DNA of 64,000 bases from Candidatus Cryptobacteroides gallistercoris (lineage in GTDB: Bacteria > Bacteroidota > Bacteroidia > Bacteroidales > UBA932), in NCBI GenBank assembly GCA_017694835.1, contig JADIMJ010000047.1, forward strand, positions 1 through 64,000, read 5' to 3'. The position numbers were made by a program, and so were the translations under genes. Shown here one piece after another: positions 39,126-48,819 of the stretch; within the stretch, counting starts at the first letter, position 1; each line of letters begins with the position of its first letter. The notes under the pieces were generated by a model. The model saw nothing but the letters and a program-made list of their open reading frames with translations, did not search any database and was not told the DNA's origin.

Positions 39126-40424
39126 CTACCGGACTTTCAGAAGCGCTATCGTGAATACCGCAAGCAGAATCCCGACAATCCAGAACCTTACTACAATCTT
39201 GGCCTCCGGTATGGCGCGTGCCGGCCATTTTATGGCGGCGGGGATATTCTCTTTCTGAAAATGATGGTGAAGTGGTGCCATCCTGAAAATTCTTTTCCCT
39301 GTGCCGTATTTTTTCCTGGTGTATTTGAACCAGAATCTCTGCATCAGCACAGACAGGCTCTCCACCAGGAATATGCCGCACAGGACAGGCAGCAGCAGTT
39401 CCTTCCTGATGAGTATCGCGCAGACTCCGATGATGCCTCCGATTGCGAGGCTGCCGGTGTCACCCATGAATACCTGCGCAGGATATGAGTTGTGCCAGAG
39501 GAATCCTATGAGGGCTCCCACAAACGCCGCCATGAACACGGCTATCTCTCCCGTGCCCGGTATATACATGATGTTCAGATAGTCCGCATTGATTATGTTG
39601 CCTGAGAGATATGCGAATATGCCGAGTACCACGCCTACAATCGCGGATGTACCTGTCGCGAGTCCGTCCATGCCGTCTGTCAGGTTCGTGCCGTTGGAGC
39701 AGGCTGTGATGACAAGGACAATCATCGCTACATATATGGCCCATTTACAGTACCATCCCATTGCCCCCTTGAAAGGGGAGAGCCATTTGTAGTCGAATTC
39801 ATGGTCTTTGACGAACGGTATGGTCGTCTTCGTGCTTTTGACGACATCGTGTCCGGCAGGCTTTCCATCAGAGCCGGTCCCTGCCACGGCCGCTTTCCCT
39901 GCCTCAGCAACAGTCCCTGCCGCGGATGCAGTCTCTGTCCTGACTTCTTCCCTCACCACAATCTGGTCGCTGAAGCAGACTGTAAGTGCTATTGAAAGAC
40001 CGAGCATAATCTGTGCAATCAGCTTGCCTTTCTCGCTCAGCCCGTCCTTGTTGTGCCGGAATACCTTTATGTAGTCATCGGCGAATCCGAGAAGGCCGAG
40101 CCATACTGTCGAGATGAGCAGCAGTATTATATATATGTTGGTGAGGTCTGCGAAAAGCAGCACGGATATGATTACTGACAACAGTATGATTATGCCCCCC
40201 ATTGTCGGAGTGCCTTTTTTCTGGAGCTGCCCCTCAAGGCCCAGGTCCCGGATTTCTTCTCCGATCTGCCGCTTCTGAAGCCATCTTATGATTCTCTTGC
40301 CGAGAATCAGGGAAATCAGTATGGAGACGGCGCTGGCGAACATGGCCCTGAAGGACAGGTAGGTGAAAAGCCTCTGTCCCGGTATGTCGGCGTCCTTGAG
40401 GAATTCAAACAAATGGTATATCAT
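39126..40424 (-). CDS. mraY: Phospho-N-acetylmuramoyl-pentapeptide transferase with Ala-rich insertion
   Basis: KKGTPTMGGIIILLSVIIS; NGTNLTDGMDGLATG; MGDTGSLAIGGIIG; MAPLHHHFQ. Confidence 0.97.
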   Translation of the reverse strand: MIYHLFEFLKDADIPGQRLFTYLSFRAMFASAVSILISLILGKRIIRWLQKRQIGEEIRDLGLEGQLQKKGTPTMGGIIILLSVIISVLLFADLTNIYIILLLISTVWLGLLGFADDYIKVFRHNKDGLSEKGKLIAQIMLGLSIALTVCFSDQIVVREEVRTETASAAGTVAEAGKAAVAGTGSDGKPAGHDVVKSTKTTIPFVKDHEFDYKWLSPFKGAMGWYCKWAIYVAMIVLVITACSNGTNLTDGMDGLATGTSAIVGVVLGIFAYLSGNIINADYLNIMYIPGTGEIAVFMAAFVGALIGFLWHNSYPAQVFMGDTGSLAIGGIIGVCAILIRKELLLPVLCGIFLVESLSVLMQRFWFKYTRKKYGTGKRIFRMAPLHHHFQKENIPAAIKWPARAIPEAKIVVRFWIVGILLAVFTIALLKVR

Positions 40425-41884
40425 TGCATTATGCTTTTCAATGTGTCGGATACAATATCTTTTTCCACGAACGGTCGTTTCTCCGTGCCGGTTATCTGAT
40501 AGGTCTCATGCCCTTTGCCGGCAAGAAGGACCGTGCTCCCCGGTGGTGCCGTCAGTATTGCCGTCCGTATGGCCTGTTCCCTGTCTTCTATGAAAAGGGT
40601 CCGGCCCGATGCTTCCGGCCCGAATCCTTTCCTTATGTCGTCCATTATGCAGGAGGTCTTTTCCGTACGGCTGTTGTCGGAAGTCACTATGACCCTGTCT
40701 GCCAGCCTTCCGGCCACTTCTGCCATTTCCGGCCTTTTCGTGCGGTCCCTGTCTCCCCCGCATCCGAACACACAGATGAGCGGCCTGCGCGGAGCAATCT
40801 CCCTGAGTGTCCTGAGCACATTCTCAAGGGCGTCAGGGGTGTGGGCATAGTCTATGACGACAGACAGGTCGTGCGGCCCGCGGATTGTCTCAAGCCGTCC
40901 GGGGGCGGATGTCAGGCTGCTGATGCCGACGAGGACTTCTTCCGGGTCTGCCCCGAGGGTCACTGCGGCCGTGTAGATTGCAAGGATGTTGTATGCGTTG
41001 TGCTGGCCTATGAGCCTGCACCATGTCTCCCTGCCGTCAATTTTCAGGAGCATCCCGTCAAAGCTTTCCTCGATTATGCGGCATGTGTGGTCGGCAATCC
41101 CCCGGCAGGAATATGTCACCACTTCCGCCTTTGTGTTCTGTACCATCACCATGCCGTTCCTGTCGTCGGTGTTGGTGATTGCGAATGCATCCCGCGGAAG
41201 CATGTCGAAGAACATTTTCTTGCACCTCAGGTATTCCGCAAAAGTCTTGTGGTAGTCCAGGTGGTCATGCGTGAGATTCGAGAATATTCCGGCCCTGAAC
41301 CTGAGTCCTGTCACCCTTTCCTGTTCCATGCCGATCGAGCTCACTTCCATGAAGCAGTATTCGCATCCCTCGTCGGCCATCTTCGCAAGCAGGGAATTGA
41401 CCGTAATGGGGTCTGCCGTCGTGTTTATTGCCTCATATCTCTTTTCCCCGATATAGTTGGCAATCGTCGAGAGCAGGCCGCAGTGATATCCCAGGCCCGT
41501 GAAAAGCCTGTGCAGCAGAGTTACTGTCGTTGTCTTGCCGTTCGTGCCCGTGATTCCCACGAGAGTCAGCCTGCGGGACGGATTGCCGTAGAATGCGGCG
41601 GCAATCATTGCCAGGGCATGCCGGGAAGAGCGGACCTGAATGTACACGACTCCTTCTTCCCTGTTTCCGACGGCTTCTTCATCCTGATATACTACGGCGG
41701 CTGCCCCTTTCCCGACGGCAGTCCCGATATATTTGTGCCCGTCTGCGGCAAAGCCTTTCACTGCGATGAACAGCGCTCCCGGGCCGGCCAGCCTGGAATC
41801 GCTGCATATTGCCGTTATTTCGGGGTTGCCTGCCCCGGATACGGAGCATACTCCGCAGTCTTTTGTTATTTCGTCAAGTCTCAT
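40421..41884 (-). CDS. murE: UDP-MurNAc-tripeptide synthetase MurE
   Basis: GITGTNGKTTTVTLLHRLF; NLTHDHLDYHKTFAEY; VIDYAHTPDALENVL. Confidence 0.97.
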   Translation of the reverse strand: MRLDEITKDCGVCSVSGAGNPEITAICSDSRLAGPGALFIAVKGFAADGHKYIGTAVGKGAAAVVYQDEEAVGNREEGVVYIQVRSSRHALAMIAAAFYGNPSRRLTLVGITGTNGKTTTVTLLHRLFTGLGYHCGLLSTIANYIGEKRYEAINTTADPITVNSLLAKMADEGCEYCFMEVSSIGMEQERVTGLRFRAGIFSNLTHDHLDYHKTFAEYLRCKKMFFDMLPRDAFAITNTDDRNGMVMVQNTKAEVVTYSCRGIADHTCRIIEESFDGMLLKIDGRETWCRLIGQHNAYNILAIYTAAVTLGADPEEVLVGISSLTSAPGRLETIRGPHDLSVVIDYAHTPDALENVLRTLREIAPRRPLICVFGCGGDRDRTKRPEMAEVAGRLADRVIVTSDNSRTEKTSCIMDDIRKGFGPEASGRTLFIEDREQAIRTAILTAPPGSTVLLAGKGHETYQITGTEKRPFVEKDIVSDTLKSIMQ

Positions 41885-41920
41885 TTCAACAAATGCATTT
41901 GCCGGCAAATGCGGCCGGCG

Positions 41921-44038
41921 TCATTTCAGGCTTATTCTGACAGTTTCTCCCCTGGCCTTGTGTGTCCCGGCTGCGGGGGTCTGGCTTACCACATGCCCGG
42001 TCCCGGTGTATGAGCAGCTGTAGCCGCAGTTTTCTATTGACCATATCGCATCCGTCAGCCCGAGTCCCATGACATCCGGGATTTCCTCCAGGTTGTCTGC
42101 CCCGGACACGACATTCCTGCCTGTCATTTCAGGTATATCTCCGTCAGCCGCCAGTTCCCGGCCCCATGTCGGGGACAGGGCATATACTTCGTCCACGATT
42201 TCCCTGAATGTGGCGGCCGGCAATGTCCCTCCGTACAAATCTTTTCTTGACAGCTTGGAGTATATTGTCACTATGGCGCTGTATTGCGGGTCATCTGCGG
42301 GGAAGAATCCGACGAATGTGCCCTGATGTTTCCTGTTTCCGTTATTGTCCTTGTACACGGTGATGAGCTTGCCGTTGATTTCCGCCGGGAACGGAATCTG
42401 TGCGGTCCCGGTCTTGCCGGCGACCTTGCATCTGGCATCCCTGAGTGCCTTGCCTGTCCCTTCTTTAACCACCAGGCTGAGGGCCTTGATGAGGGTGTCG
42501 GCGGTCTCTGTCGAGCAGATGGCCCCGTTGAGTATTTCCGGGCCGTATTCCGTGACGGTCTTTCCGTCCTTTTCCGTGCACTCGACAATATATGGCTTCA
42601 TCATCTTGCCCTTGTTGGCTATCGCATTGTAGAACATGAGGACATGCAGCGGGGTCTCAAGCACGCTGTATCCTATTGCTATAGACGGAAGGGCCGTCCC
42701 GCTCCATCTGTATGAACCGGGCATGGGAATCACAGGCTGCGCCAGCCCGGCAAGGTCAAAGTCAAACTTCTCGTTCAGTTTGTATTCATACAGTTTCCCG
42801 ATGAATCTTTTTTCTGATTCAGGGCTTCCTCCGTAATTTTCGCAGGCAAGGTATCTGAACACATGGTTTGATGAAATCTTAAGGCCGTCGGCAACCGAGA
42901 TGTATTCTCCCCTGTTCTGAAGGTAGGGGTCTCTCGGCAGCTTCTCTCCTTTCCATTCCCAGAAGCCGCGGAATGTCGGGACTTCCGTGTCCAGGGTGAC
43001 TTTCCCGTCCTCAAGGAGCGTCATGAGCGTGGTGAGCTTGAACACCGAGCCCGGGTCGCCGGCTCTCCCGATTGCATAATTGAAAGTTTCCCCGAAATTT
43101 CCATTGCCGTCACTGCGGAGATTGACCATGGCGCGGATTGCTCCCGTCTTGACGTCCATCACGACTGCACAGCCCCCCTCAATGATTTCCTTGCCGGCCA
43201 TGTTTTTCCTGAGGGCGCGGTCGGCTATGTCCTGTATGACAATGTCTACGGTAGTCCTTATGTCAAGCCCGTTCTCCGCCATGACTGAAGTGCTGTCGAA
43301 GTCCGGTATTCTTTTCCTCTTGTCGGTCAGCTTCATCCATTCGACGCCCTCTTCCCCTTTCAGGGCATAGTTGAATGAGCCTTCGATTCCGATTCTGCTC
43401 CGTCCCTCTGTCCTGTCGTCGTCGATATAGCCAAGGACTCTTCTCGCAAGCGACTCGTAAGGGTATTTCCTTTTGTCGTATCTTACTGTGATGATGCCTC
43501 CTTTGTACCGTCCTTCGTCAAAAAGGGGGAAGGTCTGGATTTCCCTGAATTTCCGGTGGTCAATCTCGTAGCCTATCCTGACATACTTTTTCCCGTTTCT
43601 TCTGCCGCTGATTATTGTATTGTAGTATTCATCCGCGGTCTTGTCCCCGTATGCTTCGGCGAGCTTTTCCGAAAGCAGCCTTGCTTTCCCGAGCCACTCC
43701 TCCTCATCTTTTCTTCCCTTCTCCCTGTCCTTGTCATTTTCATGCTCGTCCTTCAGGACGGTGCAGTCCATGTATATCTGGTATGTCGGTATTGTCGATG
43801 CGAGAAGCTTTCCGTCATAGGACAGGATCGACCCTCTCACGGGTTCGATTGTCTCCCTGATGCTCTGCGGCGTCAGCTTTTCCTCCAGTATAGGGGCCGG
43901 CCGGAAAATGAATTGTATATAAAGGAGGCGGAATATGAGGACAATGGAGAGAACAAGGCACACGAAATATATCCCGAACAGAAATTTTCCTGTCCTGTCA
44001 TTCTTTTGTATGTCCGTATTGTCTGTCCTGTCTGCCAT
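41921..44038 (-). CDS. ftsI: Penicillin-binding protein, FtsI/PBP3 type with C-terminal PASTA domain
   Basis: SNHVFRYLACENYG region, KTGTAQIPF; PASTA-like EIPDVMGLGLTDAIWSIENCGY. Confidence 0.95.
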   Translation of the reverse strand: MADRTDNTDIQKNDRTGKFLFGIYFVCLVLSIVLIFRLLYIQFIFRPAPILEEKLTPQSIRETIEPVRGSILSYDGKLLASTIPTYQIYMDCTVLKDEHENDKDREKGRKDEEEWLGKARLLSEKLAEAYGDKTADEYYNTIISGRRNGKKYVRIGYEIDHRKFREIQTFPLFDEGRYKGGIITVRYDKRKYPYESLARRVLGYIDDDRTEGRSRIGIEGSFNYALKGEEGVEWMKLTDKRKRIPDFDSTSVMAENGLDIRTTVDIVIQDIADRALRKNMAGKEIIEGGCAVVMDVKTGAIRAMVNLRSDGNGNFGETFNYAIGRAGDPGSVFKLTTLMTLLEDGKVTLDTEVPTFRGFWEWKGEKLPRDPYLQNRGEYISVADGLKISSNHVFRYLACENYGGSPESEKRFIGKLYEYKLNEKFDFDLAGLAQPVIPMPGSYRWSGTALPSIAIGYSVLETPLHVLMFYNAIANKGKMMKPYIVECTEKDGKTVTEYGPEILNGAICSTETADTLIKALSLVVKEGTGKALRDARCKVAGKTGTAQIPFPAEINGKLITVYKDNNGNRKHQGTFVGFFPADDPQYSAIVTIYSKLSRKDLYGGTLPAATFREIVDEVYALSPTWGRELAADGDIPEMTGRNVVSGADNLEEIPDVMGLGLTDAIWSIENCGYSCSYTGTGHVVSQTPAAGTHKARGETVRISLK

Positions 44039-44049
44039 ATCCTGTCATT

Positions 44050-44472
44050 CTATTCTGTTGTGCGCCGTCCGGTAAGTCTGTCGGCCGGCTTGTCGGGGAC
44101 AGTCAGGAAAGAGCCTGACCGTATCAGCATGTCCTGCACCGCACTGAGCTTGCCGAGCTCCGCCAGTTCGCTGGTTTTCTGCCTGAGGTATATCCTGTAG
44201 TCTTCCGCGGCCTGTCTGGAGACTTCCAGCCTGACCATCGTCTGCTCTATGTGAAGTTTCATCCAGATGCAGACCACTGCAAGGAAAAACAGATATATGA
44301 TATGGATGAAATATCTGTCGAATTTCATCCTCAGCAGGAATTTCCCCTGGAATATGGCCCCGATGCTGTCCTTTATGAATGCCAGTACGGCATGCATCCG
44401 GGACCGCCTTTTCCCTTCGCCTGCGGTGTTGCCGGCTGCCGGGATTTCCTGTATGTCTCTTCCTGTCTCCAT
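44050..44472 (-). CDS. FtsL-like cell-division protein
   Basis: Single TM plus coiled coil between rsmH and ftsI; positional call. Confidence 0.75.
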   Translation of the reverse strand: METGRDIQEIPAAGNTAGEGKRRSRMHAVLAFIKDSIGAIFQGKFLLRMKFDRYFIHIIYLFFLAVVCIWMKLHIEQTMVRLEVSRQAAEDYRIYLRQKTSELAELGKLSAVQDMLIRSGSFLTVPDKPADRLTGRRTTE

Positions 44473-44473
44473 G

Positions 44474-45418
44474 TCATTCGTCCTCCCTGCCTGGTCTTCC
44501 GGATGCGTCCGGTCCGGTTTTCTCTGCTATTCTGAGTTTTGCGCTCCTGGCCCGCGTATTTCTGCCAATCTCCTCTTCCTCAGGGACAATCGGCTTGCGG
44601 TTGACTGCCGTAAGCGGTGTCGTGGCGTGCCCGTAGAGATCCCTGCTGTCTTTCCCGTCCACATTCCCGCAACGGATGAAGTTCTTTACCATCCTGTCCT
44701 CAAGGGAATGGTAGGTGATGACGGCAAGCCGCCCTCCATGGCGGAGGGATGCCGCCGCGCCCTGCAGGAATTTTTCAAGGGACCGCATTTCCCCGTTGAC
44801 CTCTATCCTCAGGGCCTGGTAGATTTTTGCCAGGGCCTTGTGTCTGGCGGCAGGAGGCAGGGCTCCGGCAATTGCGTTCTCAAGTTCTGATGTCGTGGTG
44901 ACCGGAGACGACTCCCTGGCCTTGCATATCAGCCTTGCTATCCTTCCGCTGTTGTCGACCTCCCCGTACATCCTGAATATTTTTTCAAGTTCCTCCATTG
45001 TCCTGCCGTTGATGATGTCCGCGGCAGTCGTCCCGGAGCCTGTGTCCATCCTCATGTCCAGTCCGGCGTCATATCTGAAGGAGAACCCTCTTTCCGGAGT
45101 GTCAAACTGGTGGGAGGATACTCCGAGGTCGGCGATGATTCCGTCGATTCCTTCGGAATATCCGAGTTCTATAAGAAAGTTGTGGATAAACCGGAAGTTG
45201 TTGTGTATCAGAGTCAGCCTGCAGTCGTCCGGCCTGTTCGCAAGAGCCTCGCTGTCTCTGTCGAATGCTATCAGCCGGCCTTCCGGCCCCAGCCTTGAAA
45301 GGATTTCACGGGAATGGCCTCCTCCTCCGAAAGTGGCGTCAGCGTAGACACCGGACGGATTCAGGACAAGGGCGGAAACGCTCTCTTCAAGCAATACGGG
45401 AATATGATATTCGGACAT
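44474..45418 (-). CDS. rsmH: 16S rRNA (cytosine1402-N4)-methyltransferase
   Basis: HIPVLLEESVSALVLNPSGVYADATFGGGGHSREIL; AVITYHSLEDRMVKNFIR. Confidence 0.97.
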   Translation of the reverse strand: MSEYHIPVLLEESVSALVLNPSGVYADATFGGGGHSREILSRLGPEGRLIAFDRDSEALANRPDDCRLTLIHNNFRFIHNFLIELGYSEGIDGIIADLGVSSHQFDTPERGFSFRYDAGLDMRMDTGSGTTAADIINGRTMEELEKIFRMYGEVDNSGRIARLICKARESSPVTTTSELENAIAGALPPAARHKALAKIYQALRIEVNGEMRSLEKFLQGAAASLRHGGRLAVITYHSLEDRMVKNFIRCGNVDGKDSRDLYGHATTPLTAVNRKPIVPEEEEIGRNTRARSAKLRIAEKTGPDASGRPGREDE

Positions 45419-45433
45419 TTCACACCTCCGGCA

Positions 45434-45880
45434 TTACAGGTTGGACACTTTTTCTGCCAGAGAAACAAATTCCTCTTCAGGAATGGCGGAGGACTCGTAT
45501 TTCTCCCTTGCCCAAAGCTCTATCTTATGGTCGTTCCCGGCAAAGATTACTTCTTTTTCAGCTCCTATGGCGTCAAGGAGCTTCTTGGGGATGGAAATTC
45601 GCCCGAGCTTGTTGTCCGGAGTCACCACGGTGTTTCCGCGCATGAATTCTCTCCAGAAGGAGGCATGCTCCTTCTTCAGGAAATTCAGCCTGGACTTGAT
45701 CTGTTCCGAGCGTTTTTCCCATTCTGAGAATGTGAGCATCTCAAGACAGTCGTCGAAAATGTCTTTTCTGACCACAAAGCGCATGTCATCGGCAGGCAGC
45801 AGACTCTTGAAGGCAGAGGGCAGGATTATCCTTCCCTTGTCATCAATTTTTGCCGAGTATTCTCCGATGAAATTCACCAT
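45434..45880 (-). CDS. mraZ: Division/cell wall cluster transcriptional regulator MraZ
   Basis: GEYSAKIDDKGRIILPSAFKSLL and NTVVTPDNKLGRISIPKKLLDAIG AbrB-like repeats. Confidence 0.96.
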   Translation of the reverse strand: MVNFIGEYSAKIDDKGRIILPSAFKSLLPADDMRFVVRKDIFDDCLEMLTFSEWEKRSEQIKSRLNFLKKEHASFWREFMRGNTVVTPDNKLGRISIPKKLLDAIGAEKEVIFAGNDHKIELWAREKYESSAIPEEEFVSLAEKVSNL

Positions 45881-45905
45881 TGTTCCAGTCAGTTGTCATT
45901 CGTTG

Positions 45906-45960
45906 CAAAAGTACGAATTATTTTCCACTTTCCTCCAATATTTTCCACTTTTTTCCACAA
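45906..45960 (-). promoter_or_regulatory. mraZ promoter with four-decamer GTGG-type repeat array
   Basis: Minus strand TTGTGGAAAA AAGTGGAAAA TATTGGAGGA AAGTGGAAAA then TACTTTTG; -33 TTG-N22-TACTTTTG lies inside the array. Confidence 0.75.
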
Positions 45961-46072
45961 AGTGCCTGCCCGGGCTTGCCGGACTATATTTTTCATGCTA
46001 ACTTTGTCAATTCCCTGTCGGGCGCGCGGATATTTTGTCCGGCAAGGGTGGGACTGAAAGAAATTTACCTTT

Positions 46073-47353
46073 ATGTGCAGATATGTTAAAGCCGGGCTTG
46101 TCCTGCTGTGTGCCGCCATGCTTTTGTGCGGGTGCGGAAGAGACGGGGGGCAGCTTCAGGCGGGGGACGATGCCGCCTTGCCGTCCGTCGCCGCCGATTC
46201 GTCATATCTCGGATTCGATGTTTCAGAATACGGATGCCGGGAAGAAGTCGTGCGTTCAGGGGAATTCTTCTCCACAATACTTGTGAAGGCGGGAATGTCG
46301 GCGGGTGATGCCTATGCCCTTTCGGAAGAATGCGGGGAAGTCTTTGACGTGAGGACATTGAGGAAAGGCAACCCTTATCAGGTCTATTATGCCTGCGGCC
46401 CTGATTCTCTTGCGTCGTCTTCTCCTTCGTATCTGGTCTATTGGCAGGACCGCATCAACGGTTATGTCTTTGCGTGTTCGGCTCCCTTCGGGGCCCGGAA
46501 GGTGTCCAGACCTGTGTCCGTGGAGCGGAAATTTGCCGACGTGACCATTTCGGCTTCCCTCTGGAACGACATGCTGGATGCAGGGGTGTCCCCTCTGCTG
46601 ATTCTGTCCCTGTCGGACATATATGCCTGGACGGTGGACTTCTTCGGGCTGCAGAAAGGAGACCGTTTCAGAGTGTATTACGATGAAAAAATCTGTGACG
46701 GGCAGACTGTTTCCGTCGATACCATAAGGTATGCGGTGTTCACTCACGGCGGAGAGGACTTCCCTGCTGTGATGTTCAACCAGGGCGACGGAGGCAACAT
46801 ATACTGGAATGAAAAGGGGGAGAGCATGAGGAAGGCCTTCCTGAAGGCGCCGCTGCACTATTCAAGAATCAGTTCAGGGTTTTCTTATGCCCGGAGACAT
46901 CCGATAACAAGGCGGGTCCAGCCTCATACAGGCGTCGACTATGCCGCTCCAAGGGGGACTCCGGTGGTGTCCATAGGCGACGGTACGGTGACGAGCTGCC
47001 GCTATGAGGGGGCAGGCGGCAATGTGGTGCGCATAAGGCATAATTCCGTGTATTCCACGGCATATCTGCATCTTTCAAAATACGGTCCCGGAATACGGGC
47101 CGGAAAAAGGGTGAAGCAGGGTGATGTCATAGGGTATGTCGGCTCTACCGGCCGGAGTACCGGGCCTCATCTGGATTTCCGGGTGTGGAAGAACGGCTCC
47201 CCTGTCAATCCGCTGAAGATGGAGTCTCCTCCTGCCGAGCCTCTCGCCGAACATAACAGGGCTGCCTTCGGGGCTGTATGCCGGCAATACGGTGACCTGC
47301 TGGCGGCCCGCGAGGCTGTTCCTGTCGCAGAGTCCATCCTGAAGAACCTGTAG
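46073..47353 (+). CDS. M23 family metallopeptidase, lipoprotein
   Basis: Lipobox MLLCGC; RVQPHTGVDYAAPRGTPVVSIGDGTVTSCRYEGAGGNVVRIRH; GRSTGPHLDFRVWKNG. Confidence 0.95.
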   Translation: MCRYVKAGLVLLCAAMLLCGCGRDGGQLQAGDDAALPSVAADSSYLGFDVSEYGCREEVVRSGEFFSTILVKAGMSAGDAYALSEECGEVFDVRTLRKGNPYQVYYACGPDSLASSSPSYLVYWQDRINGYVFACSAPFGARKVSRPVSVERKFADVTISASLWNDMLDAGVSPLLILSLSDIYAWTVDFFGLQKGDRFRVYYDEKICDGQTVSVDTIRYAVFTHGGEDFPAVMFNQGDGGNIYWNEKGESMRKAFLKAPLHYSRISSGFSYARRHPITRRVQPHTGVDYAAPRGTPVVSIGDGTVTSCRYEGAGGNVVRIRHNSVYSTAYLHLSKYGPGIRAGKRVKQGDVIGYVGSTGRSTGPHLDFRVWKNGSPVNPLKMESPPAEPLAEHNRAAFGAVCRQYGDLLAAREAVPVAESILKNL

Positions 47354-47372
47354 AAGAGGAAGAACCCCTGAA

Positions 47373-48815
47373 CTACAGCAGAGGGGCGAAGATCTGCATT
47401 ATGTGCTGTCCGATTTTGCTGTACCAGGGACGCCGGTTCCATCGGCGCAGTGTCACTTCCCTGCATTTCTCCATATCCCTGAAGAAGATGGCCTTGTTTG
47501 CGAGGGCTATGTCCTTGCTGTATATGAAGGAGTTCACTTCATAGTTGATTTCGAGGCTTCTGAAATCCATGTTGGCGGAACCGATTACCGAAAGATAGTC
47601 GTCGGACACGATGGTCTTTGAATGTATGAATGTCCCTGTCCATTCATAGATTCTGATGCCTGCTTCAAGGCATTCCCTGTAATAGGCCCTGTTCGCCGGC
47701 CCCATGTAGATTGAGTCCGGTTTCTGCGGAAGCATCAGCCTGACGTCGGTTCCTCTCAGGGCTGCGGACTTCAGGGCCATCAGCAGGGGCTCCGGCGGAA
47801 CGAAATACGGGGTCTGTATGTAAATGTAGTCTTTTGCGTGTCCGACTGTCCATACGGTTCCCATCTGAAGTATGGGCCACTTGTCATCCGGCTGGTCGGG
47901 GACAATCTGCATGAGTATGTCATTCCCCGGCCTTTTCTCCTGTTCCGGGAAGTAGGGGGCGAGATTGTCTTCAATTTTCCCGCCGGAATCAAGGAATGTA
48001 TTGATGAAGCTGTACTGGAGACTTGCCACGGCATTGCCTGTGATTCTCATGTGGGTGTCTCTCCACCTTATGAAATAATCGTCGCTGATGTTCATCCCGC
48101 CGGTGTAGCCTATGGTACCGTCTATCACAACTATTTTCCTGTGGTTGCGGTAGTTGAGGAGGGCGCTGAGCCTGAATATCGAGAATTTCGGGTCGGTGAA
48201 GGACACTACCTCGACCCCGGCCTTGCGCATTTCCTTGAAGTATTTCGGCCGTATGTTGATGTTGGCGATGTTTTCGTAGATGAAGCGAACCTTGACGCCT
48301 TCCCTTGCCTTCTGCATCAGGAGTTTCTTGATTATCTGGCTCCCCTTGTCCTTCTTGAAGAGAAAATATTCGACATGGATATGGTGCCTCGCATTCAGTA
48401 TGTCCTGTGTGAGGGCCTCGAACTTTCTTTTTCCGGATGTGATGATTTCTATGTTGTTGTTGTCCGTGACGCTTGTCCCGTTGCTTTTCAACAGCAGCCT
48501 GATGAGGTCATGATACCGTTCCTTCACTTTCAGGGCGGCTGAATCTCCGAACAGGATGCGCTTTGTCCCCGTGTCCGCCCTGCCGTGGAAAAATTGCAGG
48601 AAGTCGCGTCTTCTTGTGTTGAATTCCCTGGCCCTGCGTATGTCAAACCCTACCATTATATACAGGATGATGCCGACGACGGGAATGAATACGATGACAA
48701 GTATCCATGAAATCTTTTTTCCGGCATCCCTTTCATCCGTGATGATTATCAGCAGCACGCCTATGATTATCAGCACGAACAGGAATGAAAGGATATGATT
48801 CAGTACGGGGGACAT
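47373..48815 (-). CDS. cls: Cardiolipin synthase (phospholipase D family)
   Basis: Two HKD motifs: NYRNHRKIVVIDGTIGYTGGMN and GTFIHSKTIVSDDYLSVIGSANMDFRSLEINYE. Confidence 0.96.
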   Translation of the reverse strand: MSPVLNHILSFLFVLIIIGVLLIIITDERDAGKKISWILVIVFIPVVGIILYIMVGFDIRRAREFNTRRRDFLQFFHGRADTGTKRILFGDSAALKVKERYHDLIRLLLKSNGTSVTDNNNIEIITSGKRKFEALTQDILNARHHIHVEYFLFKKDKGSQIIKKLLMQKAREGVKVRFIYENIANINIRPKYFKEMRKAGVEVVSFTDPKFSIFRLSALLNYRNHRKIVVIDGTIGYTGGMNISDDYFIRWRDTHMRITGNAVASLQYSFINTFLDSGGKIEDNLAPYFPEQEKRPGNDILMQIVPDQPDDKWPILQMGTVWTVGHAKDYIYIQTPYFVPPEPLLMALKSAALRGTDVRLMLPQKPDSIYMGPANRAYYRECLEAGIRIYEWTGTFIHSKTIVSDDYLSVIGSANMDFRSLEINYEVNSFIYSKDIALANKAIFFRDMEKCREVTLRRWNRRPWYSKIGQHIMQIFAPLL

Positions 48816-48819
48816 GCGT

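Noticed and set aside
39049-39381. N-terminal 111-aa extension of the murD ORF
   Set aside because: Low plausibility and overlaps the mraY 3' end; the canonical murD start MSRIAILGGGESG is at 39048.
40424-42013. 529-aa + strand ORF antisense to murE
   Set aside because: Exactly overlaps the well-supported murE on the other strand; Cys/His/Pro-rich composition is typical of a GC-rich shadow frame; no recognisable domain.
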